NCBI RefSeq assembly: GCF_004011695.2 | Contig: NC_082407.1 | Location: forward strand, 868,001-932,000 | Length of the DNA: 64,000 nucleotides | Reading direction: 5' to 3' | DNA from: Ascochyta rabiei | Taxonomy: Eukaryota > Ascomycota > Dothideomycetes > Pleosporales > Didymellaceae | Shown: positions 36,301-48,446 of the stretch, piece after piece | How positions within the stretch are numbered: position 1 is the first letter of the stretch | How the letters are laid out: the number at the start of each line of letters is the position of its first letter | Translations under genes and position numbers: made by a program | The notes under the pieces: model-generated | Database searches by the model: none | What the model saw: the letters and a program-made list of their open reading frames with translations, nothing else | Told to the model about the DNA's origin: nothing

Positions 36301-38152
36301 ACGTAAATACTAAGCGAGTGAGCCATCTAAGCAAGTAAGCCACCTAACCAACTTTGCGCACCTCTACAATTATATATCTAAACAACGTGATAATCTAATG
36401 TATAGATATTTATAGAGTAAATTAAGTAGTATCTAAAGTATCTTTTTTACACGTACGCAAGTTATGTCTAGTCTCTCTGCATCTCTTACAGCACGTAAGT
36501 ACCTAGTAGCTACAGCCTAATTACTCTCCTCCTTAACACTCTTTATAAGCAATCTACTAATTAGCCTTACATTAAGCGAGTATATCTTCTCTAGCTCCCT
36601 TTGTTAAGACCCTACACTGCTGTATACGCTTTTTTTTACGCTGTTTACGCGCTAACACTGCCTTATTAGCCTTCTTAAGGCTAGTAATCTAATCGCGCAT
36701 CAGCTTAGCTAAGAGCATTACTACCTTAGCACCCTTCTTAAGCTAGTTAATTACCTTAATAATTAAAGCTAGTAAAGAGCTCTTATACTGCTGTACGCAA
36801 TTATGTATTAATATTAACTAAGTATTAAGTTTATGTATGTTGCTTGGCGTACAAGCTTCCTAGAGAGCCTCTAGTAGGGTATCTAGAGTAGGTGTACGTA
36901 GCTGCACGTTAAGCTTTAAGAGCACAGCGTCTAGTTAGAGAGGCATAAGACCTGCGCCTTAAAAGGCTAAGCAGATATTAGCTAAGGTAAACAATTAACT
37001 AAACGCTGCCGTAAGCGCTAGCAGGAACTTAAGCTTAGTAATATAGTTAATATAGTACTAGATAAGGCTCTTAACCTTACAGCTATACGCGCGCTTTAAC
37101 AGTAAGAAGTAGCTAATATTAAGTAGCTGCAGTAAATAGGATAAGTAAGGCAGTATACAGAGCGTATAGATATTATTCTCCTTATAAAGCTCTTAAAACT
37201 TAAGAGAGTAGTAGCTCTTATAGCTGTTAAGGATAAGTAGGCAACGCGTACTAATAACGCGAGTCTTTATATAAGCGTTAAAGTGCTTTAGCTACTCTAC
37301 TTCTAGCTTATTATTTGTCTAGCTATTATTACTAACTGCAATTACCTAGTTACGTAGGATCTCTGCTTCCTTGTACTAGGCAGATAGATAATACTAGCCA
37401 GCAAAGATAAGGAACAGCAGGATTAACCAGCTAGCAGCGTTAATCACAGTAATCGCTGTTACCTACTTGCAATTACCTGGCTAGATAGCCTTAGGCCTGC
37501 CTCTTCTTTCTAACCCTATTATAATAAGTTAAGTTGTAATCTTGCCTATTATAAAGCTAGTCTTGTTAAAGTTGTATATGTTATTATCGCAGATACTGTA
37601 CTTAGCCTTTATCTCCTCTATAAGCTTAAACTAGCTCCTAATTAGAGCTAGATCCTTGCACAGAGTTCTCTACCTATTGTATACTTAATTAAAACGCGTT
37701 CTAAGACTATCTATACGCTAAACAAAGTTACTTAGCTAGTCTCTGCCTATAGGAGAGCTACTACGCGCTAAGAGTAGCTTATTAGCTATATTACGTACAG
37801 CTGTATACGTAGGCAAAAATCTACGTATATCTAGATCTAGTATATACTTTACTATTACCTCCTCCTCTTACTTAGTAAGCTTCTTTAAGTTAGGCTAGTA
37901 ATTACGTCTAGCAGGTTTGCCAGCGCGTTAGTAGTAGAGGGTAGCGTAAGAGATATTAAACGTTACTGTAGCACGCCTTTTAGTCTAAATTTAGTCTGTG
38001 TTAAGAGCTAAGATTGCAAAGTGTATATCAGCCTTACAAGAAGCGTGTTAGGCTACGTTTAGTAGAGCTATATTCAATTTACAGTTGTAGGGTATAGAAA
38101 TTTAGTGGGGTGGCTTACTTGCTTAGGTGGCTCACTCGCTTAGTATTTACGT
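36301..38152 (-). mobile_element. Fot1/pogo DNA transposon B (1852 bp)
   Basis: Ends acgtaaatactaagcgag and its reverse complement, with TA on both sides (36299-36300, 38153-38154). The terminal repeats hold two tandem copies of a 17-bp unit (ctaagcgagtgagccat, then ctaagcaagtaagccac). A minus-strand transposase remnant shows VEQLKHFNAYIKTRVIST, SYLLQLLNISYFLLLKRAY and a C-terminal Cys/His knuckle RCRETRHNLRTC. It has many RIP stops and cannot be active. Confidence 0.88.
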
Positions 38153-38466
38153 TAACACTAGCCATGAATAGATACCATGAATAGAAACGGTAAAGTAGCG
38201 TGAACCAACTTCTAAAATGTCCGTCGTCTAGCGATAGAAGTTTAAAAACCTTTTAAAGTCTCCTCTCTCTGTATATTTTCACAGACTATTACTTTTTAGT
38301 ACTCTGCATCCCTTACACCTTCTTTTAATCACTCTAATGCTGTTTGTTAACAAACTTAACCTAAGCTTAGCTACATTTGTTCCTAACCTAAGTGTTTAAT
38401 CTAAGGCTATAAACTACATGAACTTTTTTTAGCACAGATTTTTCAGCTAGGTTCTAAGACCTAGAG
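38153..38466. other. AT-rich spacer
   Basis: RIP-altered sequence between Fot1 copy B and the next decayed frame. Nothing recognisable. Confidence 0.4.
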
Positions 38467-39129
38467 ATGAACATAGACATAAATATTAATCCTTTTGCTC
38501 TAGAGGCACATCTTTATAAACATAAACATATTATACCTAAGAACCCTACAACTTAGCATTAGTATAATGCTTTAGAAGCCTCTAATGCGTAAGGAATTAT
38601 ATTAGAGAAAGTTTAGATAGATATTATTATTGCCTTTAACTTATTTATGTAATTTTAGAGTGCATACTAAGCTAAGCTTTAACGCATAGAAATGTAAGAT
38701 GCTTATTAAACAAATGTTTAGTCTAGAGCTAATAAGGTTTTAGAGAGCTAGCAAAGAACGTGTAAGAAGCCTAAAATCTACAACAAGATGTAGATGTTCT
38801 GTCTTACTGGGCAAAAGCTGTACTTGAGTACTTTGGACATGGGGAGACTTACAAGGAGGTGAAAGCGGTGCCTAAATCCCAGGATCCTGTAGTATGAGTA
38901 CAGGCAAAGGGCTTGCCTAGGATTGTTGTTAAATAGAGCAGTAAAGTCAGAATGTCTGTTTAGAAACTACCAAAACAAATTTAAATGCCTTTATGCTATT
39001 AATCTTAACTTGTTAGTTTTACGCAACTAGTTATTTATTTAAGTTCTAAAAAGCCTATAAGGGTTAAATACCTTTATATAAACCTGCTTAAGCACTATAT
39101 TTAATAATGCAGAGCGTGTAAACCTCTAA
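38467..39129 (+). pseudogene. RIP-decayed gene, about 221 codons
   Basis: A frame from the ATG at 38467 stays in phase to TAA at 39127, interrupted almost only by TAA/TAG. The start reads MNIDININPFALEAHLYKHK; later parts are helical and basic (RANKVLES, QRTCKKPKIYNKMQMFCLTG). A better-preserved segment spans about 38800-38940. Family unknown. Its C-terminal FNNA resembles the end of the 35210-36169 frame, but too weakly to claim kinship. Confidence 0.4.
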
Positions 39130-39965
39130 AATTTAGGCTAGCGCTGTTCCCTTGCTGCCGCAGGTGCGTCCTTAAGGCGTTTATCCTTAAAAGCTTCTTA
39201 ATAGATGGATATAGCAGGGTGTTTAGTGTGCTAGAGGAGTAGGGTTAACTAGTGCGGGTAGAGATTAGAACTGCTTACTGCATAGTACTGGCACTTCTTT
39301 AGGGAGTATCTGACTTTTGCTGCGCTGTGGATGATTATTAATCCTGCTATATGTAGAGTAATTGTAATTATGTTAAAGGGGAGGCGCTTATGCTGCAGGC
39401 CCTGGCTACAAAGCACGTTGATCCTTGCTGCGTACGGTAGCTAACACAAAGCAGCACAGTAGTCTAGCAACTTAACACTCTGGCAGTTCTGACTATTACG
39501 CTTAATGCACTCTAAAGATACAGATTAATAGGCTGCTTTGTGGTATTAAATAGTTGTAATAATGCTAAGATAGAACAAAGGATGTTAGGCGTCCTACAGC
39601 TGTAGCAGAGCAGATGCACATGCTAAGTCTTTTGCAATCTCTATTATTTTCTCCTCTATTCTTTCTGTCTCTAATATAATCTCCTTCTAAAGCTAATTCT
39701 TGCTTAAGAGATATGCTAACATGCCTCTTATCTGAGCAATCTCACGTTTGTATCGCTCTAGTCTGCTAAATATTCTTTTTAACTTCTAGCAATCTGTTAT
39801 ACGTTGCACTTAAAGCTTAGTGTTTGCGCTAACAAGTTGTTCCTAAGCCGCGATATGTGTGTTTTAGTCTTCTGTAGCCTAGGTTGCAAGATTAAGGAGA
39901 CTCTTTGTAAGCTTATTACAAGTGTTACAATCTGTTTTCTATATTAAGTGTTAGTAAACTACATA
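39130..39965 (-). pseudogene. decayed coiled-coil frame
   Basis: The minus strand between about 39965 and 39620 reads as a helical, charged protein with RIP stops: SLLNLATQATEDQNTHIAA, KLKRIFSRLERYKREIAQIR, KEIILETERIEEKIIEIAKD. Downstream it continues with Cys-containing, less helical sequence toward 39130. No start codon is preserved. Function and family unknown. Confidence 0.4.
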
Positions 39966-41880
39966 TTAATTATTAGATAGTCTATACGCTGTACATAGCG
40001 AGGTAAAGCGTAGCTTGTAGAGGCTTAACTAATAAGAAAAGAACTGAAATATAGCTTTGCAGATACAGGACTAGAGTTAGGGCACGCTCTAGGTATTAAA
40101 TACAGTAACAGTAAAACAGAAAACAGTTTTAGACAAGTTTATTTAATGTTTCTATTTTCTATATAAAGGATTATGCATGTTTAGCATTAGTGCTTAGCAG
40201 CTGTGCTATATTAAGTCCTACTAGGTTAGAAGACACTAGCCTAAAAGTTAATGTTGTAAGGGCTACGCCTTACAGCTTGCCTGGCATAGTGTTTAAACTT
40301 AGGAGTTCTGCACACTATTGTACTCTGTTAGCTATGCGCTTAGAACTCTAAGGCTAATTAGCTTACCTAAGGCTAACATATTACCTGCTTTACCTCCCTA
40401 TTCCTTATTTAAGACCTAAGGTATATCTACTAGAGCTAACATAGGCCAGAACCGTTTTCTAGGGCCCTTAGTTAGGGTTTTACTCTCTGCTAGATAATAT
40501 AGATATATGTTAAGGATATTTTACTTATTGTCTATATTATAGAGGCTAAACAGAAACTATTTTACTTATTAGCAATTATCTGTCTTAGTTAGAGAGAGAT
40601 CTAATATAAGAAACTGTGTGCTCACCTTAAGCCTCTAATTTCTAGAGGATGGTTAATCTTCTAATACGTGCTGTTTGTTTGTTGTATGCAAGTATCAGAT
40701 ATCTAGCAGCTTCTAAATAGGTAGTAATTCTAATTCTACTTAATATAAGTAAGATAGTGTTATACTTAGCTAGTATATCTACCCTGTTACCTCTATAGGG
40801 TCTGTTAATAACCTTTAAGCTTAGTAGATTTATAAACTACAGCTTTTGCGTAAAGCTATATTATACCTCTACTAACAGCATAATTATTTAGAGCTGTGTT
40901 TGCTTATCTTTAATTACCTACACAACCATAAAAGGATAGGACTCTAGAATCCCTAGACCTAGACTGCGCAGTCTTAGGAGTGTTAAATAGATGTACTGTC
41001 CTGGTTTAGCTGTCTAAGGTTTCTTAACGTTAATCTAAACCTAAACAATAGGGTAGAGTAAGTTAGACCTTAGGAAGCAATTAACTGTTATTTAGGATAT
41101 AGAACTTAACCTGTAGTCTTAGCGTATAGCTAATATAACCTATAATACTTTCTATATAAAGAATAAACTTATAGCTACTATAAAGTAAGATAGTAGGAAC
41201 GTATCTATTTAATGTATATACAGCCAGACTAGTGTTAATATAGTAATAGACAAGGCAGGATAGGTCTAGAGGAAAATCTTGTAGATTGCACGCCAAATGT
41301 AAATAACTAAAAGTAATATTATTAGACTTAACAACGCAAGAAGCTAATAAGAATTAGTTGTAATATTTTATCCTGTTGTTTAAATATTAAAACTTACAGA
41401 AATCTGTAAGGCTAACAGGAATAATTAAGAATGTATAAACTCTAGAGCTCTATAGATAATACCCTCCACCGTAGCTATACAGGCTAACTACTAGTACAGA
41501 AGCTAGTACTCTTTATACAAGAGGCAAAATAATTTAACTTTAACTGTGTTTGTTCTTCTACCTAGATATAGAAATACTATGTTAATTAAACTTAATTGTC
41601 CTAAATGTAATAAGAAGTCTTTATAGTCCTGTAAAGCGATAAGGGACGCTAGAGCGTTACCTACCATGATAATGGAGATAAGAGCTATTAAAAACATAGT
41701 AATGTTAGAGCTTCTATTTAGTCTTAGGATTAAGACAGTAAATACTATCTATTTTAAAATAACTAAGAAGATGCGCTTACGCACCTTTGTAGTTAAAGAT
41801 TAAGACAGCCTCTAACAGAGCAGGAAAGTAAACGCAGCTGCATAAGCAATAGTGTAAGCGAAAGTAGCTCGCATGTTTTA
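39966..41880. other. RIP-altered AT-rich sequence
   Basis: No terminal repeats or domain-level similarity seen. Minus-strand frames at 41081-41296 and 41503-41697 are hydrophobic by composition only and are not supported as genes. Confidence 0.4.
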
Positions 41881-42215
41881 TTAATCGCTAAGTCCGTGTT
41901 TCAATGTACAGCTTCCAGAAAGACCGCCTCTATACCTATGGATAATCGGCATAGGCATTTCTTTGGATCGCAATATCACCGAACCGAAAGCTGTTTTCAG
42001 CTTCTTCTTAGGCTGCGCGGCTAATCCAGGTGGTTGGACTTACTACTGCAGCTAATAAGCGCCGTGCTCCTTCTATTTTGAGCGCTAGTCTGTGCGCACC
42101 TGGTACATGCATGCAACACATCATTATGTGATCTCCCTGGTCCAGCCTTTATCAACTGTCGCTTTCCAAAGGTTGGAAACAGCACTCAGCTTCTACAGTA
42201 TACCTTCACAATCTA
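41881..42215. other. unmutated island
   Basis: About 330 bp of normal composition rich in CpA and TpG between RIP blocks. It lies just upstream of the decayed + frame at 42262 and could be its promoter. No gene in it. Confidence 0.45.
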
Positions 42216-42261
42216 ATCTCTACCACTGTTAACTCTTCTTACTATAGCATCAAAGAGATCT

Positions 42262-42900
42262 ATGCTACCTCCTAAAAACCCAGAGTAATCCTTTAATACT
42301 CGATACAACAGTATCTTTAGAAAGACTACAGAGTTATGCAACATGTTTCTAAATGCTTAAGTTCTTATTGTTATCAACAAGCCTAGTACTTAACCTCTTG
42401 TGTTCTTGTTAAAACAGCATAGGTTAAGCTAGCCCTCTGCCATTAAAGACTACGTATGCACTATTTTAAGATTCTAATTATAAAACTAAGCTAATATAGA
42501 TTTATAAAAGTAATATAATTGTAAAACGCCCTACTTATTATTAAAGTCTAAGCAAGGGCATTAACAAAGGAAGAGCTTTACTTGTAGGCTTGTCTCTTTC
42601 ACCTTTACTACCTAAAAGGTGGGATGCAACTAGGAAGAGGACGATAGAGTAGATAGACCAGTGCAAGGATAATAGTACTCTTAAAGGGTCTGTATCTGTA
42701 GGCGAACTGTTATCTACCTTAACTTCTCCGCTACCTACATCTAAACAACAACAACTATCTCAACATACATCGCGATCTCAACTTGTTAACTCGTTTCTAA
42801 CATTCACATTGCCTTTAGAATTAAGGCCTGCTATGTCTAAAAGACCTAATATGTTGATTTGTAACAGAGTATAATGGATCTCACAGTGCTATACGTATAC
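42262..42900 (+). pseudogene. decayed gene, possibly MADS-box-like
   Basis: From the ATG at 42262 a frame with RIP stops reads SFNTRYNSIFRKTTELCNMF, followed by NAQVLIVI. The spacing of Arg, Phe, RK, EL and A-x-V-x-x-x-I resembles the MADS DNA-binding domain. The frame is lost near 42480. A second frame at about 42545-42890 (ALLVGLSLSPLLPKRWDATR; later Gln/Ser/Thr-rich) could be a second exon. The MADS assignment rests on one short segment and is tentative. Confidence 0.3.
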
Positions 42901-43189
42901 TCCATAAATATATGTTTAGTAATCTCTTGTGTTGTTGAGTATGCACTAATTCCCTAATGACGTCTTAGACAAACAAGCTGTTGTAGATGTGTTTCCTAAT
43001 GGAATGCTTAGAGTATCTGGCATGTTTTAGCGGTTCATTCACTTAATACTTGCTATACCCAAATACAGTCGCTAAACTAGAAGCGCTCACTTGAGGTGTC
43101 GGTCTAGATACCTTATCTATACTAAAATCATGCTATACTACTATATCTACCTCTATACAGCGCACTATTTGGCTTATTATTGGAGAATA

Positions 43190-44412
43190 GCCCTCTGCTG
43201 CCAAATAGACGTATTCTCACCAGCACCCCTATCAGATTCACTGTCACTAACGTCTCCTGGTCTTAAAGTTACCTGCAAAGAATCTCCATGCAGTCCTAAA
43301 TGATCAGCACTACTTATAACTAGTGACTGAGAAGGGACTTTTCTCTAACAGCTGAATGTATTGTTATTAACAGCACTCTTATAGGTTTTGCTGCCGCTAT
43401 TTTCGTAATAGAAAACCTCCATGAAATTGCTTGGATCTTCTCGGTTAGCTGTGGGATCTCGGACTCTCTTTACGTTCTTGAGTTTTCTCTGCAATCTAAT
43501 CTCGTTTGCACGCTTCTCTAGGAATGTTTGGAACACTAGATTTGGGCCGACAAAGACTGTTCCTAAGCTAAGGACTTAGAATAAGTATGTTGTAGGAGAA
43601 GTTGTAAAAACCTTCCCTAATATGTTCTAAGCTATTAAGCTATTAAAGCGCTGCTTTACTATGTCTAGTATAGCCTTAATTATGTGTGCAGCTTTACCCT
43701 CTTTATTAGAGATCCTACACTTAAAGCCTTAAGGGCAACTATTATTAGCATTAGCAACAGCAACAAATAGAACATTACTTATGTTTAAGAATATCTAAGT
43801 AGAGTATAAGCTAATGTTAGCTTCTATACTTATAAGATTACAAGAACTCTTTACTAACGCATTTAGTTAAGAAGATAGGCTAGTTTTGTTTTGTTGTAGC
43901 TAGTTAATTAGTAAGCACTGCGCGTCTATCTGTTCTTGTAGGTCTAACGCTAGGCGCTTATAGTAATTTGTTTCTTTAAGCGCAGCCCTTTCTCTTTTCT
44001 CTACTTGCTCTATTCTGCCTACCGCATCTTTGTAAGCTAAAGTAACTCTAATAGCTATTTCCTAGTAGTTTTTGTTACTGTGCTCTAGTTATAAATCATT
44101 GTTCACCTGTTCTTCTATTCTTTTGTTGCTAGACTTAAGGCATTTGTTCAACTGTTCCTAGAGATTCAACTTCTAAGATTTCAGCTGCTAACATTCTGCT
44201 TAAATCATTTTGAGTTCTTGCAGGAAGGCTGCTTTAGATTCTAGAGTTTTCTGTAAACTCTAATGCTGCGCTTTGTATTCGTTTTAAAGGGTTTTGTAGC
44301 AACGCTGCATTGTGTTGCTAGATGTAAGGATGTCTTCTTTAAGCTCTAAGCTATTAACTTCTATTGCCTCTGCTGTTTCATATAGCTGATGGTTTTGAGT
44401 TAAAGGAACCAT
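43190..44412 (-). pseudogene. decayed coiled-coil protein gene
   Basis: Minus frame from the ATG at 44412 with RIP stops only. A long helical part (LELKEDILTSSNTMQRCYKT; EQLNKCLKSSNKRIEEQVNN; ALAYKDAVGRIEQVEKREAL-like segments) is followed by a better-preserved 64-codon end at 43536-43345 (FQTFLEKRANEIRLQRKLKN, DPSNFMEVFYYENSGSKTY) and an acidic Ser-rich tail. No transposon motif. Family unknown. It converges on the MADS-like remnant. Confidence 0.45.
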
Positions 44413-45912
44413 GTCTGCAGGCTAAATCTTATTAGAACAGAATTATTCTAGCCTTATCTAAAAGAACTTACCTTAAAGTGAATAGGGCTAAATATGCATG
44501 AAAATAAATCACAACAGGCAAAATTAAGGCTAACAGTGTTTAACAATTAACTAACACAAATATTTACAAAGTAGAGCATCTTCTTGTCTCTAGCTAGATT
44601 AAGCTTGTATAGACGCCTGCTTTGTCTACCTACTATAATAAAGCTATTATTAGGTTTAGAACTTCTATTGTCTACAATAGCTTCTAGACAACTAGCAGTA
44701 ACTACCTTTTCTACTAATGCAGCGCTAAAAGTTATTAAAAGGGGGTTTGCCTTACAAAGATAATCTAGAGCTAGTTAGGAATTATAAGTGTCTTCTAAGA
44801 GCTCCTTAGCTTAAGGTGTTATTAATCCTTAGGACATAGTAAACCTTGCAAGACGCTGCTACATAACAGGATTTAGGCCTTTTACTTAAGGCTTAGTACC
44901 TTTGCACTCTATTCTAGGCATAAACGTAGTTAGATTATTAAAGTAATATGTGTAGAATGCCTACAGCTCTACATACAAGACGTATGCAGCTTCCTCTTTG
45001 CTTAAGGTAGCTGTAAGCTCTATGTCTATAGTCTGTAAGGTTTATAAAATAGTTCTTTTCAGCGCAAAAAAGCAACCCTAGAAACTTGTTCAGATTATTT
45101 GATTAATTTTCCCCCTAAGGAGTTTTCTAAGTGCCTTACAGATTAGTTTAAGATATTTTAATATTTTAAAGAAAGTCTAAAGTAAGGGGATAAGACATGA
45201 ATAGCTGTAGATGTTGTCTGCTAAAGCCTAGCGTGCGTTATTTTTATATTAAGACAGGAATAGCTCTTGCTTTTGCATTATAGGTTTAACTAAATCTTAA
45301 TTAATTTCTAAATAGCTTAGAGCTAGTAATTCTAGCTTCTTAACTGTAGCAGTATTAATTATTAATAAATGTAAGTTTCTGCCTTTATACTGTAGAATGT
45401 TGTTCTAGGCTCTTTTAATATAGTTTAGATACACTATTAACTCCTAAGAACATAGGAGCCTAAATTAGAAAGAGGGGAATACTTACCTGGTTACATTTCA
45501 GAGCTAATAAATGTTAGAGAGCCCTAAGATGTATTCTAGCCTACAGACCTAGTATGTCTATTAATGTATTAAATGCTCCAGCTAGTTCTTTCTTCTTTAG
45601 GACCTGGCGTAGATCTCTTAGCTTAGACTTATCTAAACAAGCCCACTATTAATTCTCTGCCTCCTTGTCCTTCTGCCTATAGTACAGTCTGATTTTTCTA
45701 AAGATCTCTCTATCTAAAGGCTTCTGTTTATTTAAGAACAATTTAACAATGCAAATCTAGTACTGTTTTAGGATGTCTACACTCGCCTTAGCAACAAAGA
45801 GTAACAGAAAGAGGGTATCATGCTAGCAGAGAACAACCTTACAGGCTACCACTTATTATTCTTATCTAAGTGTTACTTTACTGCCTTAATACAATATAAT
45901 CCTAAAAGACAC
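44413..45912. other. RIP-altered AT-rich sequence
   Basis: No recognisable gene or repeat boundary up to the Gypsy LTR at 45913. Confidence 0.4.
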
Positions 45913-46395
45913 TGTTGAAGTCGTACTTTAGTCAAAGACCGTAAGCACTGATTCTATTGGTTCTTGGGGATAAGCACTGGTGGGTTAATTTAGGGTTATT
46001 AACTAAGCAAAGCTTGTAAAGATAGGGTGCAATGAATAGTACAGAGTAGACTGTCTAGTTCAAGAGCAGGTTAAGATTCTAAAGACAAACTTAATTAATA
46101 AGGTTAAACACAAACTATAAGGGTTGAGTTCCTACTAACTATATACTTTAATAATAGTAGTAGTAATATAGACTAATTAGTGTTAAGGATTCTCTAATTA
46201 TACTTGTTACTAATTGTACTAATTACTAATTACACTAATTATACTAAGCCTAATTATATTACGTAATCCTTAGCCTCTTACTAAGTGCTAACACTGTTAT
46301 ATTTACTTACGCTGAACTTAATAACTTATTATAATTACTGTGCCCTATACACTGTAATTAGCTTACGTCCTTTCTGTGTTCTGTAGATTATAACA
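45913..46395 (-). repeat. Gypsy 3' LTR (left copy, 483 bp)
   Basis: Starts tgttgaagtcgtac and ends attataaca. It includes a run of short AT tandem repeats (actaatta-type) around 46190-46260. It matches the right copy apart from mainly C/T and G/A differences. Confidence 0.9.
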
Positions 46396-46582
46396 CTATC
46401 CCCCTTCTGTCTTAGCTTAGTCTCTTAAGCTTATTTATATAACGCAGGGCCTGTCCTTAATTAGTAGGTAGTTTTAATAATACTAAAACAACTAACTATC
46501 TTAAGTTTAGCTTGCTGTTAATACCTATACAAATTTATTAAGTCCTTTAGAGAGATTATAGTATAGAAATACAAAACTTATA

Positions 46583-48446
46583 ACGTACCCCACAGGCGAG
46601 CCGCTCAACGGGCGAGCCGCTCACTTTTGCCAAGCCCCCACCAAACTCCACCCTATTATGGCCCAAAACAACCTAGTTTGGTGCTGCAAAGTGCAGTATG
46701 GCCTGTAATACTATTTAGAAACTACTTCTACCTCTTTCTGACACGTTCGCGCGTTGTGTCCTGTCTGATTGCACTGTCCACAGCGTCTTTAGGAGGGCTC
46801 ACCTCCTTTAGCACGCACCTGCTTCTTTGCCTTCTTCCCATCACTACGCGCCCTAAACTCCTTTAGAGTTGTTAATTGCAGGCCATCCTTAACTGTTAAG
46901 GTCCCTTCTGCCTAAACTTGCTTTCTTTTGTGTAATTTTTGTTATGTAGCTGCCTTATTAGTAGCTTAAAGCTAAGTAATCTCCTGTTGCGCCAACACTA
47001 GCTTATGCGCAATTATTGCTGCCCCTTTTGCTACCTTCTTAAACGCCTTAACTATAGAGGTAGGCAAACTATCTATATGCCTCTAAATCCTTGTCTTTAT
47101 AAGCGTTGATTGCAACCTAAGTTTAAGGGTGTTGCTTAGGGTTTGCGACTGCCAGAGCTTGTTGTTGACAGGTAGTGGTGGTGATAGAGTGCGTAACTTC
47201 ACATTAAGGGCCATTATAACCCGGTCTAGGTCAAATAGGACTAATCCAGCACCTCAGAACCCTCCCTAGATGTTCTTAGAAGTAATTGCAGCATTATAGG
47301 CGCGTATAAAGCATGGCAGGAACTCTGTCTTTATAATGTAGTTAATCTAGTTATATATAAGTATTTTAGCTTAGCGCCTATACGCCTTCTTTAAAGCAGT
47401 AAAACAACCTATATTAAGGGGCTGTGTAAGGTGTAATAAGTAAGAAGGCAAATAGAGAGCAATAATCTTGTTATCCTTGCAGTATTGCTAGAATTTAAGA
47501 GAGTTATAGCTCTTATAACTATTAATAATAAGCAAACAGTAGGTGCTAATAGTACACTCCTTTGTATGCCTGTCAAAGTGCTTTAACCAGTTAAGACCAA
47601 GCTTGTTAGTAGTCCAGCCGTTATTAGAGACTCCAATAACCCAGTCGTAAGGCAGATCCTCTTCTTTGTACCAGGCAGAGAGGTGGTGGTAGGCTTTAAA
47701 GATAAGGAAGGCCAGAATAGCCTATCCTTTGGCATTAATGCTCACTATAGCCGTAGCCCACTCTCAGTTGCCTGGCTAGATAGCCTTTGGCCGACCCTGT
47801 CGTTCTGAAGCTGTAACAACTGCTCCTGGGGAGATCTGGCCTATTATAAAGCCTGTCTTGTTAAAGTTGTACGTGTCTTTATCCTAGATGCTATACTTAG
47901 CTTTAATATTAGCTACTAGGCCAAACCAGCCCTGTAGAACCTCAGAATCCTTACAGAGGGCTCTCTTATAGTCGTACTTGCAATTAAACTTGACTTTAAG
48001 CTCTAGGTGTTGCTTAACAAACGTACTAGGCCAGTTTACGCTAATAGGGCCTAGATTGCGCTTAGCGCGCAAAGAATTGGCTATAGTAGCTACATCTAAG
48101 AGCTAAGGGGAAAATCCTTACGCATCTAGCTTAAGAACATGCTTAATAATTACCTCCTTCTTATTATTGTCTAGCTTCTGTAAGTTGGCTATAGAATCTG
48201 CGCGTAAAGGTCGTCCTATGTGTTAGTTGCTTAGTGTCTTTTAAGGGACCCTGTAGATAGCTGCAGCGCGTTGCTAAGAGAGATTTGTGTCTTATTTAAG
48301 AGCCTAGAGCGCAAGCTGTATCTAAGCTTCCTTTAACGCGTCTAAATGGTGTTGTTAAGAAGACATTGGTGTAGGAGGAGAAGTTTGGTAGGGGCTTGGC
48401 AAAAGTGAGCGGCTCGCCCGTTAAGCGGCTTGCCCGTAGGGTACGT
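46583..48446 (-). mobile_element. Fot1/pogo DNA transposon C (1864 bp), nested
   Basis: Ends acgtaccccacaggcgag and acgtaccctacgggcaag (reverse strand), with TA at 46581-46582 and 48447-48448. Each end has two tandem copies of a gggcgagccgctca-like unit. It is the least mutated of the three copies: the minus strand keeps long open parts, including an intact 62-codon piece (48072-47884), YNFNKTGFIIGQISP, PYDWVIGVSNNGWTTNKLGL, LLHLTQPLNIGCFTALKKAY and a zinc knuckle CGQCNQTGHNARTC near 46770. Still broken by several TAA/TAG codons. It sits inside the Gypsy element, so it is the younger of the two. Confidence 0.9.

Noticed and set aside
43091..43303. 70-codon + frame
   Set aside because: It is antisense to the acidic tail of the minus-strand coiled-coil pseudogene and in a different phase from the upstream MADS-like frame.
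46190..46260. Short AT tandem repeats as a centromere or origin signal
   Set aside because: The same repeats occur in the other Gypsy LTR (about 54650), so they are part of the LTR.
46627..46866. 79-codon + frame
   Set aside because: It is antisense to the transposase C-terminus of Fot1 copy C, where the minus strand reads a Cys/His knuckle.
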